Assembly: GCA_035578155.1 (NCBI GenBank)
Contig: JAPWDM010000008.1
Coordinates: 25,878,598 to 25,942,597 of the forward strand
Direction of reading: 5' to 3'
DNA: 64,000 nt
From: Brachynemurus nebulosus
Taxonomy: Eukaryota; Arthropoda; Insecta; Neuroptera; Myrmeleontidae
Of this stretch, positions 11,400-23,085 are shown piece after piece (position 1 is the first letter of the stretch; every line of letters starts with the position of its first letter). The notes beneath the pieces were generated by a model. The model saw only the letters and a program-made list of their open reading frames with translations, was not told where the DNA came from and made no database searches. The translations under genes and the position numbers were made by a program.

Positions 11400-14300
11400 A
11401 GTTACTCGTGCGCAAAATGTTACTTTTAATAGTAGGAGTAGAAAAAATAAATTTTTAGTTTGAAAAATAATTAACATTTAAAAGACTGACTTGTTAAAAA
11501 TTCATATTAGAAAATTTAAAAATATTTTCTTTCGCATTTTTTTACAAAATAAATTACAAGATTACGAAACGGATCTCACCTTTCACGGGTTTCACCTCAT
11601 CATTAAGAAAAATTTAAGATTTTATTTTGAATAACAGTTATTATTTCTAGCGTTTATTAGAAGTGATTTGTGTATAAGGTGGTTATCAGACAAACGTCAT
11701 ATTTATTAAAAACTGAAAATTATGACTCCTTATGTTTTACAACTTAGGAGGAAGCTTCCTTACTGAATAAATAAACCAACCATTAACTAGAAAAACCGAA
11801 AACAAATTAATTACAAGAAATAGGTGTATTATAAGTAAACCGCCTAAAACGTATATGTATAAGAAATATATGTACTGTCACTAATGGTACTGAGCCATGA
11901 AATTTTAAATTGCTTAACATAAAATGTGGCTTCGTAAAGTTGTCTTCAATAGGTAATGTGGGCTGATTTTGCGGTATAATTTTTAAAATAGTAATAAGAT
12001 CAGTACCTAGTAGTTACTCAAAGCATAATGATAGTCAGTGTTAAATTTTAATAACTGTCTCTTTCATAAAACTTTAAGTAAAATCGGATATGGTACAAAA
12101 ATCTATAAGATTATGCACAATACCGATTAATTTTAAAAGTGTTTAAAATAAACCAGCCTAAATAAAGTAATTTTGTTTCATAGATCAATAAACACTATTA
12201 AATTATACTATTAAACGAAGAGTAAAGCTAATTTATCAGTCACTTTTCCTGACAAAAGTAACGGGATGATACGGGTGAAATATGAGGAACACAATGTGTT
12301 GCCTACTTTTCAGTAAACAAAACTATATTTATTACAAGACAAATGAAAATAAAACGAATACAACTTTTTTTCTTTCAAAATTTTGCAGTTTTGTCTCAAA
12401 AAAGTTACATTTATATACCACGGATACCACGGTTATTGCATTGATTACAGTATTACAAAGTAGCATTTGGTCGTATTTTGAGTGTATGTGGATGTTTCAT
12501 TTATTCATTGATACAGTCAGTCTATAGACTGTATATACATGTAACACTTGTTCCAAGTCGGAACTTCTTGGAGATTTTATAGAATATCAATAAATTCTCC
12601 TTCCAAATACACACAATTCTGAAGCATTTTTAAGTCCACCTTGTACACGGTATTGTGTACTAAAACTTTCATAATTTAAGAATATGCACTAACTTCTATC
12701 AGCAAAAAAAATGTTCTGAAAACATTAGTAGAAAGTTTTTCATATGTTTCCATCTTTCTGGCGGGTATAATATAATTAAAAATATTTAATAAATATTTTT
12801 TAACCCTTCATTTTTAAGTTACTCACCTTTAAATAAGTCAATTTTCAACAATATGTATTTAGCCTGTGGCATACCAACAGCACCATCATAACTTTTGCAG
12901 TTCCCTCCATGATGTTCCGATACTCAATAATACAAATCTCAAACATTTTACAGCCAACAGTACGCAGGTAATATAACACATTTTTTATCAAGAACCAATA
13001 CTATTCTTTCCTTTTAAAATCTTATTTTCAGCTTGCCTTGCATTTTTTTCAAGGTGGTCGAGTTAAGTGAACTAAATTACCAGAATACATTTGAACAGAT
13101 GTTTTCATATTATGTCCTTTACTTTTGCTATCCATTTGTTGTTTACTCGTGTTTTTAGTTCTTTTTTTTATAACCAAATATTTGTTTATAAACGATTTTC
13201 TTGTGAGTAAAAAAAATTCAATTATGTAGCACTTCATACTGGTTGAATTCATTTAAACAAAGCGTGCTTTTCTCAATAATCCCCAGGTTCAGTCTTCTGA
13301 AAATAAGAAAAAAAATTAATTTTATTGGTTAAAGGAAAAAAATCAAAAACCTGATTTTTATGATTCGTACGAAAAAAAGGAATGATAACATTTACTTATT
13401 TATTATTCTATTCCAGTTTATTATATTAACTAATAGCAAAATTTTGACATAGCATAACATACGTATGGAATCGAGCCCCCCCTCTCCCCGCCTATAAAAT
13501 AAAATTTAATTTTTTGAAAACGTATTTTAGACACAGTAGAAGATTTAATTTAAATAAACATTTTTAAAAATATTTTCTCTAATAAAAAGCTTTTTTTTGT
13601 ACATATGTATAATCACTGACTGACTATAATACATACTACTTAACATAAGCCAGCGATTTTCAATTACCAAACATAATGTAGCCATAAGATTTAAATAAAT
13701 AAAAAACATATTAGTTGCTTTTAGTAAAATCCAGAAAAATTCAATACTTTGTATTTTCTCCATTTTTTAAATTTTGTTTTAACAGCTAAAACACTTTGAA
13801 ATTATTACTAATATTTCCAATTGAAAAGAAAAGGGATTTTGTTTAAATGTGAATCAAATCTTGAACTCAATTTAAATTGCTCCTCAAATAGGAATACTAA
13901 TAAATTAATCACGATTACATACTGAGCATGATCATATAATGTAATTTGATTTGAGTAATCAATTACGATGAAAATTAATAGGGTTTTTTTTAAATTATTT
14001 TACATAATTCGTAGAACAAAAATGTTATTTTACTAACTCCTAAAACTAATGTTAAAAATACATAAGTTAAAACTGAAAAGTCATTGACTCATTGGCAAAT
14101 GGCAAGAGAAAGTTGATAATTATTAAATATCATTTGTATGGTACCTACGTTTTCGAATATTATTATGTTTTATTTTTAAGCATAAAACTGTTATGTTAAT
14201 ATGTAGACAATTTAAGAAAAAATTGGTAACATAAAGGTAGACTCACACCTATACATATACATTCAATCACCAAATTAATCTATAAAGTAATAAATCTCTA

Positions 14301-14580
14301 AAAAATAAGCCCAAGTTTTTATCCGTTAATTTTTTTTCCAAGACTGTTAACTTTGTTGAGATCAAAATTAAAAATAAATTAAGGTTCATTAATTATTTTA
14401 TTGTTAAAAATTTACACGATAACAATATTTTTGTGATAGTACTATAATGACAGAGAACGTTATAATATTCATTACACATAAGCTACTCATAAAATTATAT
14501 GTACGCATCTATCGGTATGTAACCATAATCTGAAGAACATTACAGCATTAATAACTACATTGCAAATTTGCAATATAACA
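11400..14580. other. AT-rich stretch, no gene recognised
   Basis: Read on both strands. Only short chance frames are present and nothing resembles a protein family. A pair of possible splice signals (12968 AG|GTAATA and 13032 TTTTCAG) has no supporting coding sequence. Confidence 0.4.
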
Positions 14581-14704
14581 TTTTAGCGAATTTCCAAAAC
14601 TGGAAATACGGTATTACAGCCGTTGTCATGGCACGACTTGAGACCGAGACAATAACAGAAATATGTTTTGAGGTCCCTAGAATACGAAAATGATATTCAC
14701 TAAA

Positions 14705-14812
<108 letters not shown>

Positions 14813-14939
14813 AAAACATTTTCTTCATAATTTTTTTTCTTTTCTTATGATAGGATCGAATGAATCCTTTTAGATAGATATAGATTACGTGATGTAAGGT
14901 CCGCCAGAGTCCATGAGGCCTAAAAGTATTAAAAATACA

Positions 14940-15124
14940 ATAACTGACCGATTTTGAAATTTTTTTCACTCTTGCAGCGATAAACTATAAACTATTTTAG
15001 ATAAGTATAAATTATGTTATCTGAGATCCACAACTGTCCTGCGGATGCAAATGCGGCATAGAAAACTACACAACGGGTTTTAAAAATACTTCTACTATTA
15101 GAAAGATAAAATATCCTAAATAAG

Positions 15125-15178
<54 letters not shown>

Positions 15179-15600
15179 GTATATGTATATATACATATAT
15201 TAATGAGGTCCACCGGGATCTTGGAGATCCGGAAACACCAGAAATAAATTACCGAACCGATTCTCAAAATTTTCTTACTGCACGAAAACTAAGTTATTTT
15301 AGGTGGATAGCACTATGCTATACAAAGTCCGTTCAGAGTCTTGGGCCCCAAAAATAAATTACCCAGCCAATTTTGAAAATTCTTTTACTCTTAGAAAGCT
15401 AAACTATTTTAGATGGGTATAAAAATGAACCACCCAATTGATTTTGAAAATTTTTTCACCATCAGAAAGTTCAACTATTTTAAATGGATATATGCACCAA
15501 GCGCCTTATGCGAAAAAGTGCCAAAAATTAATTACTCAACTGATTTTGAAAATCTTTTCATTCTTAGAAAGTTGAATTATTTTAAATGGGTACAGGTCTT
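14940..15600 (+). repeat. Degenerate tandem repeats within family B element
   Basis: At least five irregular units contain a phrase like CCGATTTTGAAAATT, then CTCTTAGAAAGCTAAACTAT and TTTTAGATGGGTAT (near 14950, 15255, 15370, 15437 and 15540). Spacing varies from about 65 to 150 bases. The short ORFs here are by-products of the repeats. Confidence 0.7.
15128..15176. repeat. (TA)n microsatellite
   Basis: About 48 bases of TA repeat embedded in the tandem array, followed by a TATGTATATATACATATA imperfect palindrome. Confidence 0.95.
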
Positions 15601-15795
15601 AGATGAGATCCGTCAATGCCCAATATTTGGAAAGTCGCTATGTTATGCAGATTCTGCGACAGAGATTTTTTTTTGTTAATGTTTTAGTCAATTTGCCACA
15701 TTTTTTTCTTCAATCGAGTTTTAATCTTATTATAGTTTTATTACAAGGACGCTTTACCGTACGACCAAACGTACTGCTAAAAAACAACCTTTATT

Positions 15796-15929
15796 CGCTA
15801 ATTACACTTTTTACTCGTTATAAGCAACTCAAAAATTGAAGTAGAATCACATGCTTTACTCTTTTAAAGAGTAAGATATATGATTCTATTTCAAGTTGCT
15901 TACAACGAGTAAAAAGTGTATTAGACGAG
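15796..15929. repeat. Short palindrome (~60-bp arms)
   Basis: TACACTTTTTACTCGTTATA at 15803 is matched in reverse complement by ACAACGAGTAAAAAGTGTA before 15920. The arms continue through GTAGAATCACATGCTTTACT and its counterpart, with a loop of only a few bases at about 15859. This may be a small MITE; no clear TSD was seen. Confidence 0.8.
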
Positions 15930-18740
15930 AAGTTTGCATTTTTTCAAATATGTAAATTTGTGTTTATTGTGTAAAAGCTTTTAGGCAACAAAGAGTTTTC
16001 AAAAAACACAAATTTATTTAAAAAAAAAAAAAAAAAAACAAAAACAAAACATCAAACTCGGGTGTACTAATAAATGAACAAAGGCTAGACAATTTACTTA
16101 AAAACAATTTAACGAATAAAATAAGTAAGTATAATTCATATTATTTAATATTTCGTTACTATGGTTTTGAAAACAATTAGAATTATAGCAGTAAAAACTT
16201 TTCTTTCACTTTTATTATGTTTGCCTACAATAAGAAGTTTCTATAAATTTTGTCCATAAAATATTTTATCCCGTCCCGAGATAAATATTTACTTTATATT
16301 AGGCCAACCGTCCCGGACTCTACGGAACAGTCCCGGAAAAGCAATTGCTGTCCCGCACTGATATTTTTTTAAATAGTCCCCGAATGGATATAATGCGTGC
16401 CGTAAGTCCCGCATTTCGTAAATTAAAAAATTTAATTCGATGTTTTTTTTACTCAGTTGTATTTTTTTAAATGTTTTGTTTTTTCTTTTTTCTTTTTTGC
16501 TCGTGAATTGTACTTTGAAAAAAAAAAAATTTTAAATTAAATTTTAAAAAAAAAACATCACAGGAATTAAAATGCGGTCGAAGATTGTTGTTCTATTGTT
16601 CCACAATGACTAGTCAAAATGATCGCTTTAGAAAGTATTCAATTCCATTAATTTGTATGTACGCATGATACCTATGATACCTATGGTATTTAATAATACT
16701 AAACATAAACTGGTATAACCAGTATGCATAGCATGCATAGCATTATAGAAACAAGGTAACAAGTTAGAACCACTAACAAAATTATTTTTATTGTACTTAT
16801 ATAGAATTATTGTGCGTTTCTGTTTAAAAAAAAAAAAATGATTTTTTAGGTTGGGTGAGATAAGGGATAACAAATGCAATACCACATGCCCGAACAAGTG
16901 TACGAACATACGAACAAGTGTATTGGAAAAGAATAGATTTGAACGTAGAAGCCATGAATCGGTTTTTTCAGACGAAAACGCATACGTGATACTTAATTTT
17001 TATGAAAATTAATATATTGTATTAAATATTTACCTTGTGGTAGCGTACATAAATATATTATTATTTATATTAGAGGGTTTTCATCTAAATTTGTTCCTTA
17101 TTTATCAATTTGTATGTACCTATCCAAAGCCAATGCAGTCAAATCTCCTGTAACGCGATGCATTATAATAGAAATGGCAACGAATATGTGTATGGAATTT
17201 TCATATTATAAAATAATAATCTAAAAAAAAATTGCCCCAACACAAAAACTTAATTTGATACATAATAGTTTTTTTTTTATTATTCACCATCACTGTTAAA
17301 TATTTTTACAGTCTACATTTTTCGTCGCCCAAAGTTTTCATGTTCAGTTACAATAGTATTTGTTCAGATTCAATACAGAAAAGCTAATTTTAAAAAAAAA
17401 TGTTTCCAGTTCACTTTAACAGACTTTGTATTTAAGACACTGGTATCAGCTTATTGAATTTTTCAAATTAATGGTACCTAAGTAATAATATCTACTTTTT
17501 ATTTATTTTACGTTAAAAGATAAAAATAGTAAAATTGAAAATTCTTAAAAACATATGGTAAGTAGTTTCTTTCCAAGATCATAAACTCAATATATTATAT
17601 AAAATAATGTTTACAAAAAAAAAATCTTAATAAGAAAATTACCCAAAAATCTAGCATTTTTTATATAAAATATATGTTTGTTAGTTTACCGATAGCCAGA
17701 AACGATTACCCATAATCCATAGTATTTTAAATTATTTAAACAATAGACAAATAATAAATACCTTGCCAGTTCTGTTATGCAGTTATTTAAAAATATAGTA
17801 GTTACGTGGTTATCTGTCGACCACGTAACTATAAAAAGAATCACACAAAAATCAAACAATAAATTCTTTTATTCTTTAACAATTTTGTCTTGTAATTGTT
17901 CATTCGTATTCGTTCCGTCAGTATACACCGTATACACATTTGGTAGAAGAATAACCAGGGACAACAATAAACTGTTTCAACGATTTCAACTGTTGTACAT
18001 ATTCGTTTGATTCGTTTCTTTATTATAATACCTAGCGTACCTAGCTTACCTTTGTAGTTTGCTTTCTCTTCAACATCAACAAGGTCAACAAACGTCAGCA
18101 AGTTGGATAGCATTCCAGAGCATCGACGGTGGTCGTGGTGGCAGTCCTTTCAGTTGTACTCGACATTACAAAACTTACTATGTTGTGATGGCCTGATGGC
18201 GTTAAATACAATTCGATAGAGTCAAGTTTTTATAACTTTAGTCATGTTAATAGGCGTAGCGAGGATTTATGTCTGGAGGGAGGGTCTTTACGGATCCTGA
18301 AAACTGCCGATGAGTGACCATCTTTTTATAAATTTTTTAACTAAAAATTAAAATTCAGTCCGAGAGGCTATTCGTCTATACCACAGATTATATCAGAAGA
18401 ACGCAACTATCTCTTTTCTGTAATCACCAGTGTGCATTTCTGAGCACGTTAGGCTACTTAGTAGTCATTCGTTCGGTAGCAATCGATGAGTGTAGTTCAA
18501 TTGTTGTCATTGTATAGGCATATTGTCACGTCGTATCACACGGTATACATCCCACATACATACGTATGTAGTATTATGTATATGCGTATACAAGATAGAT
18601 TACCTCACTCACACACACAACATAGATCACCGAGTGCACATATATATAACATATTGGTAGGATATTTTCTGTCCTTTTTTGGTTACACTGGTTTCAGTAG
18701 TATAGAAATAGTAGCGTTCCTTCCGATATATTCTGTGGTC
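15930..18740. other. AT-rich stretch with possible transposon scraps
   Basis: No gene recognised. A GTCCCG-rich patch at 16265-16410 (recurring GTCCCGGA) looks like part of a transposon end. AGGCGTAGCGAGGATTTATG at 18252 resembles a hAT-type end without a partner. A perfect 10-bp hairpin lies at 17800-17830. Confidence 0.4.
17800..17830. repeat. Perfect small hairpin
   Basis: AGTTACGTGG and CCACGTAACT flank an 11-base loop. CACGTA is E-box-like, but no associated gene is recognisable, so a regulatory role is not claimed. Confidence 0.7.
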
Positions 18741-18818
18741 TATACTTTTAACTTATCTATATATATAAAAGCGAAATACCACTCATTCATCTATCACGAA
18801 ATTTCCAAAACTATAATA

Positions 18819-19047
18819 CCGTCAAACGGACCTATTTGAAAACGGTGGGGCTATTTGGAACAAAAAAAGAAAAATATTTAAGCTCTTATATCTGCTTGAT
18901 TTCTGAACGATTCATAACGTTAATGCGTCTTTAATAGGGGATGTTCTTTAAGAGTTTAAATATTTTTTAAACCTCTTCTTAAGAGCTTAAATCTTTTTTT
19001 TTTTGTTCCAAATAGCCCCACCATTTTCAAATAGTCCCGTTTGATGG
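18819..19047. mobile_element. Tc1/mariner-type MITE in Helitron
   Basis: A 229-bp element flanked by TA (18817-18818 and 19048-19049). The terminal inverted repeat is CCGTCAAACGGACCTATTTG, then AAAACGGTGGGGCTATTTGG, mirrored at the right end as CAAATAGTCCCGTTTGATGG. The middle is AT-rich with a second inner inverted pair (AGCTCTTA and TAAGAGCT). It splits the Helitron phrase AAAACTATAA / CCTACAAACTTG, so it inserted after the Helitron. Confidence 0.75.
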
Positions 19048-19312
19048 TACCTACAAACTTGAAATTTGGCATGCAGGTCCTTATTGAGTCTATAAGATTA
19101 AAATCGTTCCCTAGAATTCAGGGGAAATACAAAACGCAAAAAATTAACGGTTGGGCGGATCTTGAAACCAAATTTTTTTAGATATTATTAACATATTAAC
19201 GAGAGTTCAGAAATGTGCTCCAAAACACTCGGACTTCAAAAAAGATTCGAAATTCAAATGCTCCTAAAATTATCAATATGGTGTCAAGGTCTCAAGGCCT
19301 GAAAATTAAATA

Positions 19313-19642
19313 CAGTAGAAACTCGACAATTCATCATGCTCGGGATCGGAGGGATGATGAATTACAGAAAGAGACGAATTATAGAATATGTCTGAAAATG
19401 AGTAACAAAGAGAAAAATTAATAAAATATTTTTACTTATTTAAAGAAAGATATCCCTTTATTTTGAGTATTTCTTTGTTTAATGAAATTTTTACGACTAG
19501 GTACGACACACTTCATATTTTTTCGATTTAAATTTCAAAAGTTAATTAGAAAAACAACGACACATTTTACGATACAATTTTTTTTTAGAAGTAACGAATT
19601 ATAGAATATAATGAATTACAGCAGATTATCGAGATTCCACAG
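19313..19642. mobile_element. pogo/Tigger-like MITE
   Basis: The left end after TA is CAGTAGAAACTCGACAATTC; the right end is GATTATCGAGATTCCACAG followed by TA. The resemblance to the pogo/Tigger terminal consensus (a CAGT start and a CTCGATAATTC core) is clear, though the two ends have diverged. Length is 330 bp with no ORF. Confidence 0.6.
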
Positions 19643-20267
19643 TACACTATTTAAATATGAATATATCTATTTTAAGATCATTGGGCGAGCGGAATGGAAC
19701 ACTATAAGAAATTGATTTTATAAAGAAATTTCGAATATCTAATTTAAATGTAAAGTGAGTTCAAAATTAATCCCTAGCACTATCGTATGGGATTAAATTA
19801 AACGGTTGAATTTTGACAATATTTTATGAAAATTAAATATGCTATGGAAATATGAATACGGTTAATTTAGGGTTGTTAGGCGAGAATTATGCTCAGAATT
19901 TTAAAATATCAAATTTGAATGAACTTGGGGGTCAGAATTGTCCGTCAAAGCCATCAAATAAATTAACCAACTAAAGGGATATTAACAAAATTTTGCTCAA
20001 ATATTATTGAAATATTTGAAAAAAATGAAAGTGAAATTCAAATTGTCCCCTACTGTCTTGATGCCCCAAGCAGGGCTTAAAATGGAAATAGTTCTAAAAC
20101 TACCTATTGATACGGGTATCTAGGTAAATAAAGGTGCGGAAATTAGCCATGCTATTGAAATATGAAGATTGTAACTTTAGAGTCGTTTGACAAGCGGAGC
20201 GAGGTATTCTAAATTAATAATTGATATTGTATAGAATTTCCGAATATCTAATTTAAAATTGATCTAA

Positions 20268-20276
20268 TCATTTGAC
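20268..20276 (+). repeat. 9-bp target-site duplication, left
   Basis: TCATTTGAC directly before the foldback element; identical to 23129-23137. Confidence 0.9.
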
Positions 20277-20329
20277 GTGTCTATGAAGCTAGCCCCGCCA
20301 AGTCATGACCCCGCGATCCCACTTAGGCT

Positions 20330-21300
20330 ATATTTTTTTGCTATTTTTTTGCTATTTTTTTACCAACGAATTGATTTTTTTGCCACAACCGTTCCCGAGA
20401 TAAAATGGGGGGGCTGACTTAAATCTGAAGTCAGCCCCGCCACCCCTATATCTCCGGACCTGGTGTACTTATTTAAATGAAATTTACGGGATATTTTTTT
20501 GCTATTTTTTTGCTATTTTTTTACCAACGAATTAATTTTTTTGCCGCAGCCGTTACCGAGATACAATGGTGGGGCTGACTTATATCTGAAGTCAGCCCCG
20601 CCACCCCTATATCTCCGGACCTGCTGCACTTATTTAAATTAAATTTACGGGATATTTTTTTGCTATTTTTTTGCTATTTTTTTACCAAAGAATTGATTTT
20701 TTTGCCGCAGCCGTTATCGAGATACAATGGTGGGGCTTACTTACATCTGAAGTCAGCCCCGCCACCCCTACATCTCCGGACCTGCTGCACTTATTTAAAT
20801 AAAATTTACGGGATATTTTTTTGCTATTTTTTTGCTATTTTTTTACCATCGAATTAATTTTTTTGCCACAGCCGTTGCCGAGATACAATGGCGGAGCTGA
20901 CTTAAGTCTGAAGTCAGCCCCGCCACCCCTATATCTCCGGACCTGATGTACTTACTCAAATGAAATTTACGGGATATTTTTTTGCTATTTTTTTGCTATT
21001 TTTTTACCAACGAATTAATTTTTTTGCCACAGCCGTTACCGAGATACAATGGCGGAGCTGACTTAAGTCTGAAGTCAGCCCCGCCATCCCTATATCTCCG
21101 GACCTGCTGTACTTATTCAAATGAAATTTACGGGATATCTTTTTGCTATTTTTTTGTTATTTTTTTATCAACGAAAAAATTTTTTTGCCGCAGCCGTTAC
21201 CGAGATATAATGGCGGGGCTGACTTAAATCTAAAACCGGTGTAACCACCACAATATCTCCGGATCTGTTGCACTTATCTAAATGAAATTTGCGGGATATT
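20330..21300 (+). repeat. Tandem subrepeats, left arm
   Basis: Six units with starts near 20330, 20490, 20653, 20813, 20974 and 21134 (period about 160). Each has TATTTTTTTGC repeated two or three times, then ACCAACGAATTGATTTTTTTGC, CCGTTACCGAGATACAATGG, GTCAGCCCCGCCACCCC and ATATCTCCGGACCTG (one phrase after another, with variants). The inner part GCTGACTT..AAGTCAGC is itself palindromic. Confidence 0.95.
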
Positions 21301-21683
21301 TTTTTACTAATTAGTCGCTATTCTAACAGTTGATTTGGCATTGCGAATTCCACTCCCTTGTATGCTGTACTCCACTCCCGTAAAATATTATTATAAGCTT
21401 TTAGTAAAACTATCCGGCCTTATCTGAAAATCGATTCTCGAATATTTACCGATATCTAGTTATGCTGAAATTTTGCACAAACCTTTGATTTTAATGGCAG
21501 TACAAAGTTGTGCTTTCGGTATTATGGTGGATTCAAACATGGTGGCCATTACGGCAAATGACTGATTACCTCTTTTGCAACTCTCTTAATATGGATATCA
21601 AATGAAAGGGTGTTACAAGTAGAATACAATTATTTATCTCTTTTATACTCCACGACAGTTGTAATTTCTTTGAACTTCTCTGA

Positions 21684-21707
21684 TCTGAACTTACAACCTT
21701 CATTAAG
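21684..21707. other. Loop of the foldback element
   Basis: 24 unpaired bases between TGAACTTCTCTGA and TCAGAGAAGTTCA; the only non-palindromic part of the element. Confidence 0.9.
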
Positions 21708-22084
21708 TCAGAGAAGTTCAAAGAAATTACAACTGTCGTGGAGTATAAAAGAGATAAATAATTGTATTCTACTTGTAACACCCTTTCATTTGATATCCAT
21801 ATTAAGAGAGTTGCAAAAGAGGTAATCAGTCATTTGCCGTAATGGCCACCATGTTTGAATCCACCATAATACCGAAAGCACAACTTTGTACTGCCATTAA
21901 AATCAAAGGTTTGTGCAAAATTTCAGCATAACTAGATATCGGTAAATATTCGAGAATCGATTTTCAGATAAGGCCGGATAGTTTTACTAAAAGCTTATAA
22001 TAATATTTTACGGGAGTGGAGTACAGCATACAAGGGAGTGGAATTCGCAATGCCAAATCAACTGTTAGAATAGCGACTAATTAG

Positions 22085-23085
22085 TAAAAAAATATCCCGC
22101 AAATTTCATTTAGATAAGTGCAACAGATCCGGAGATATTGTGGTGGTTACACCGGTCTTAGATTTAAGTCAGCCCCGCCATTATATCTCGGTAACGGCTG
22201 CGGCAAAAAAATTTTTTCGTTGATAAAAAAATAACAAAAAAATAGCAAAAAGATATCCCGTAAATTTCATTTGAATAAGTACAGCAGGTCCGGAGATATA
22301 GGGATGGCGGGGCTGACTTCAGACTTAAGTCAGCTCCGCCATTGTATCTCGGTAACGGCTGTGGCAAAAAAATTAATTCGTTGGTAAAAAAATAGCAAAA
22401 AAATAGCAAAAAAATATCCCGTAAATTTCATTTGAGTAAGTACATCAGGTCCGGAGATATAGGGGTGGCGGGGCTGACTTCAGACTTAAGTCAGCTCCGC
22501 CATTGTATCTCGGCAACGGCTGTGGCAAAAAAATTAATTCGTTGGTAAAAAAATAGCAAAAAAATAGCAAAAAAATATCCCGTAAATTTTATTTAAATAA
22601 GTGCAGCAGGTCCGGAGATGTAGGGGTGGCGGGGCTGACTTCAGATGTAAGTAAGCCCCACCATTGTATCTCGATAACGGCTGCGGCAAAAAAATCAATT
22701 CTTTGGTAAAAAAATAGCAAAAAAATAGCAAAAAAATATCCCGTAAATTTAATTTAAATAAGTGCAGCAGGTCCGGAGATATAGGGGTGGCGGGGCTGAC
22801 TTCAGATATAAGTCAGCCCCACCATTGTATCTCGGTAACGGCTGCGGCAAAAAAATTAATTCGTTGGTAAAAAAATAGCAAAAAAATAGCAAAAAAATAG
22901 CAAAAAAATATCCCGTAAATTTCATTTAAATAAGTACACCAGGTCCGGAGATATAGGGGTGGCGGGGCTGACTTCAGATTTAAGTCAGCCCCCCCCCATT
23001 TTATCTCGGGAACGGTTGTGGCAAAAAAATCAATTCGTTGGTAAAAAAAATAGCAAAAAAATAGCAAAAAAATATAGCCTAAGTG
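22085..23085 (-). repeat. Tandem subrepeats, right arm
   Basis: Reverse complement of the left-arm array with matching unit-specific variants. The outer part has one extra TAGCAAAAAAA step (about 22875-22905) and a run of nine or more Cs (22989-22997) that the left arm lacks. Confidence 0.95.

Noticed and set aside
18486..18839. 117-codon plus-strand ORF
   Set aside because: It runs into a Helitron 5' end and a Tc1-like MITE; no domain is recognised.
21566..21825. Matching 71-codon ORFs on opposite strands at the foldback centre
   Set aside because: An automatic result of the palindrome; no family resemblance.
20660..23067. Recurring 65-84 codon ORFs on both strands in the foldback element
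   Set aside because: They are the same subrepeat read in frame in each unit and arm; the text is non-coding repeat DNA.
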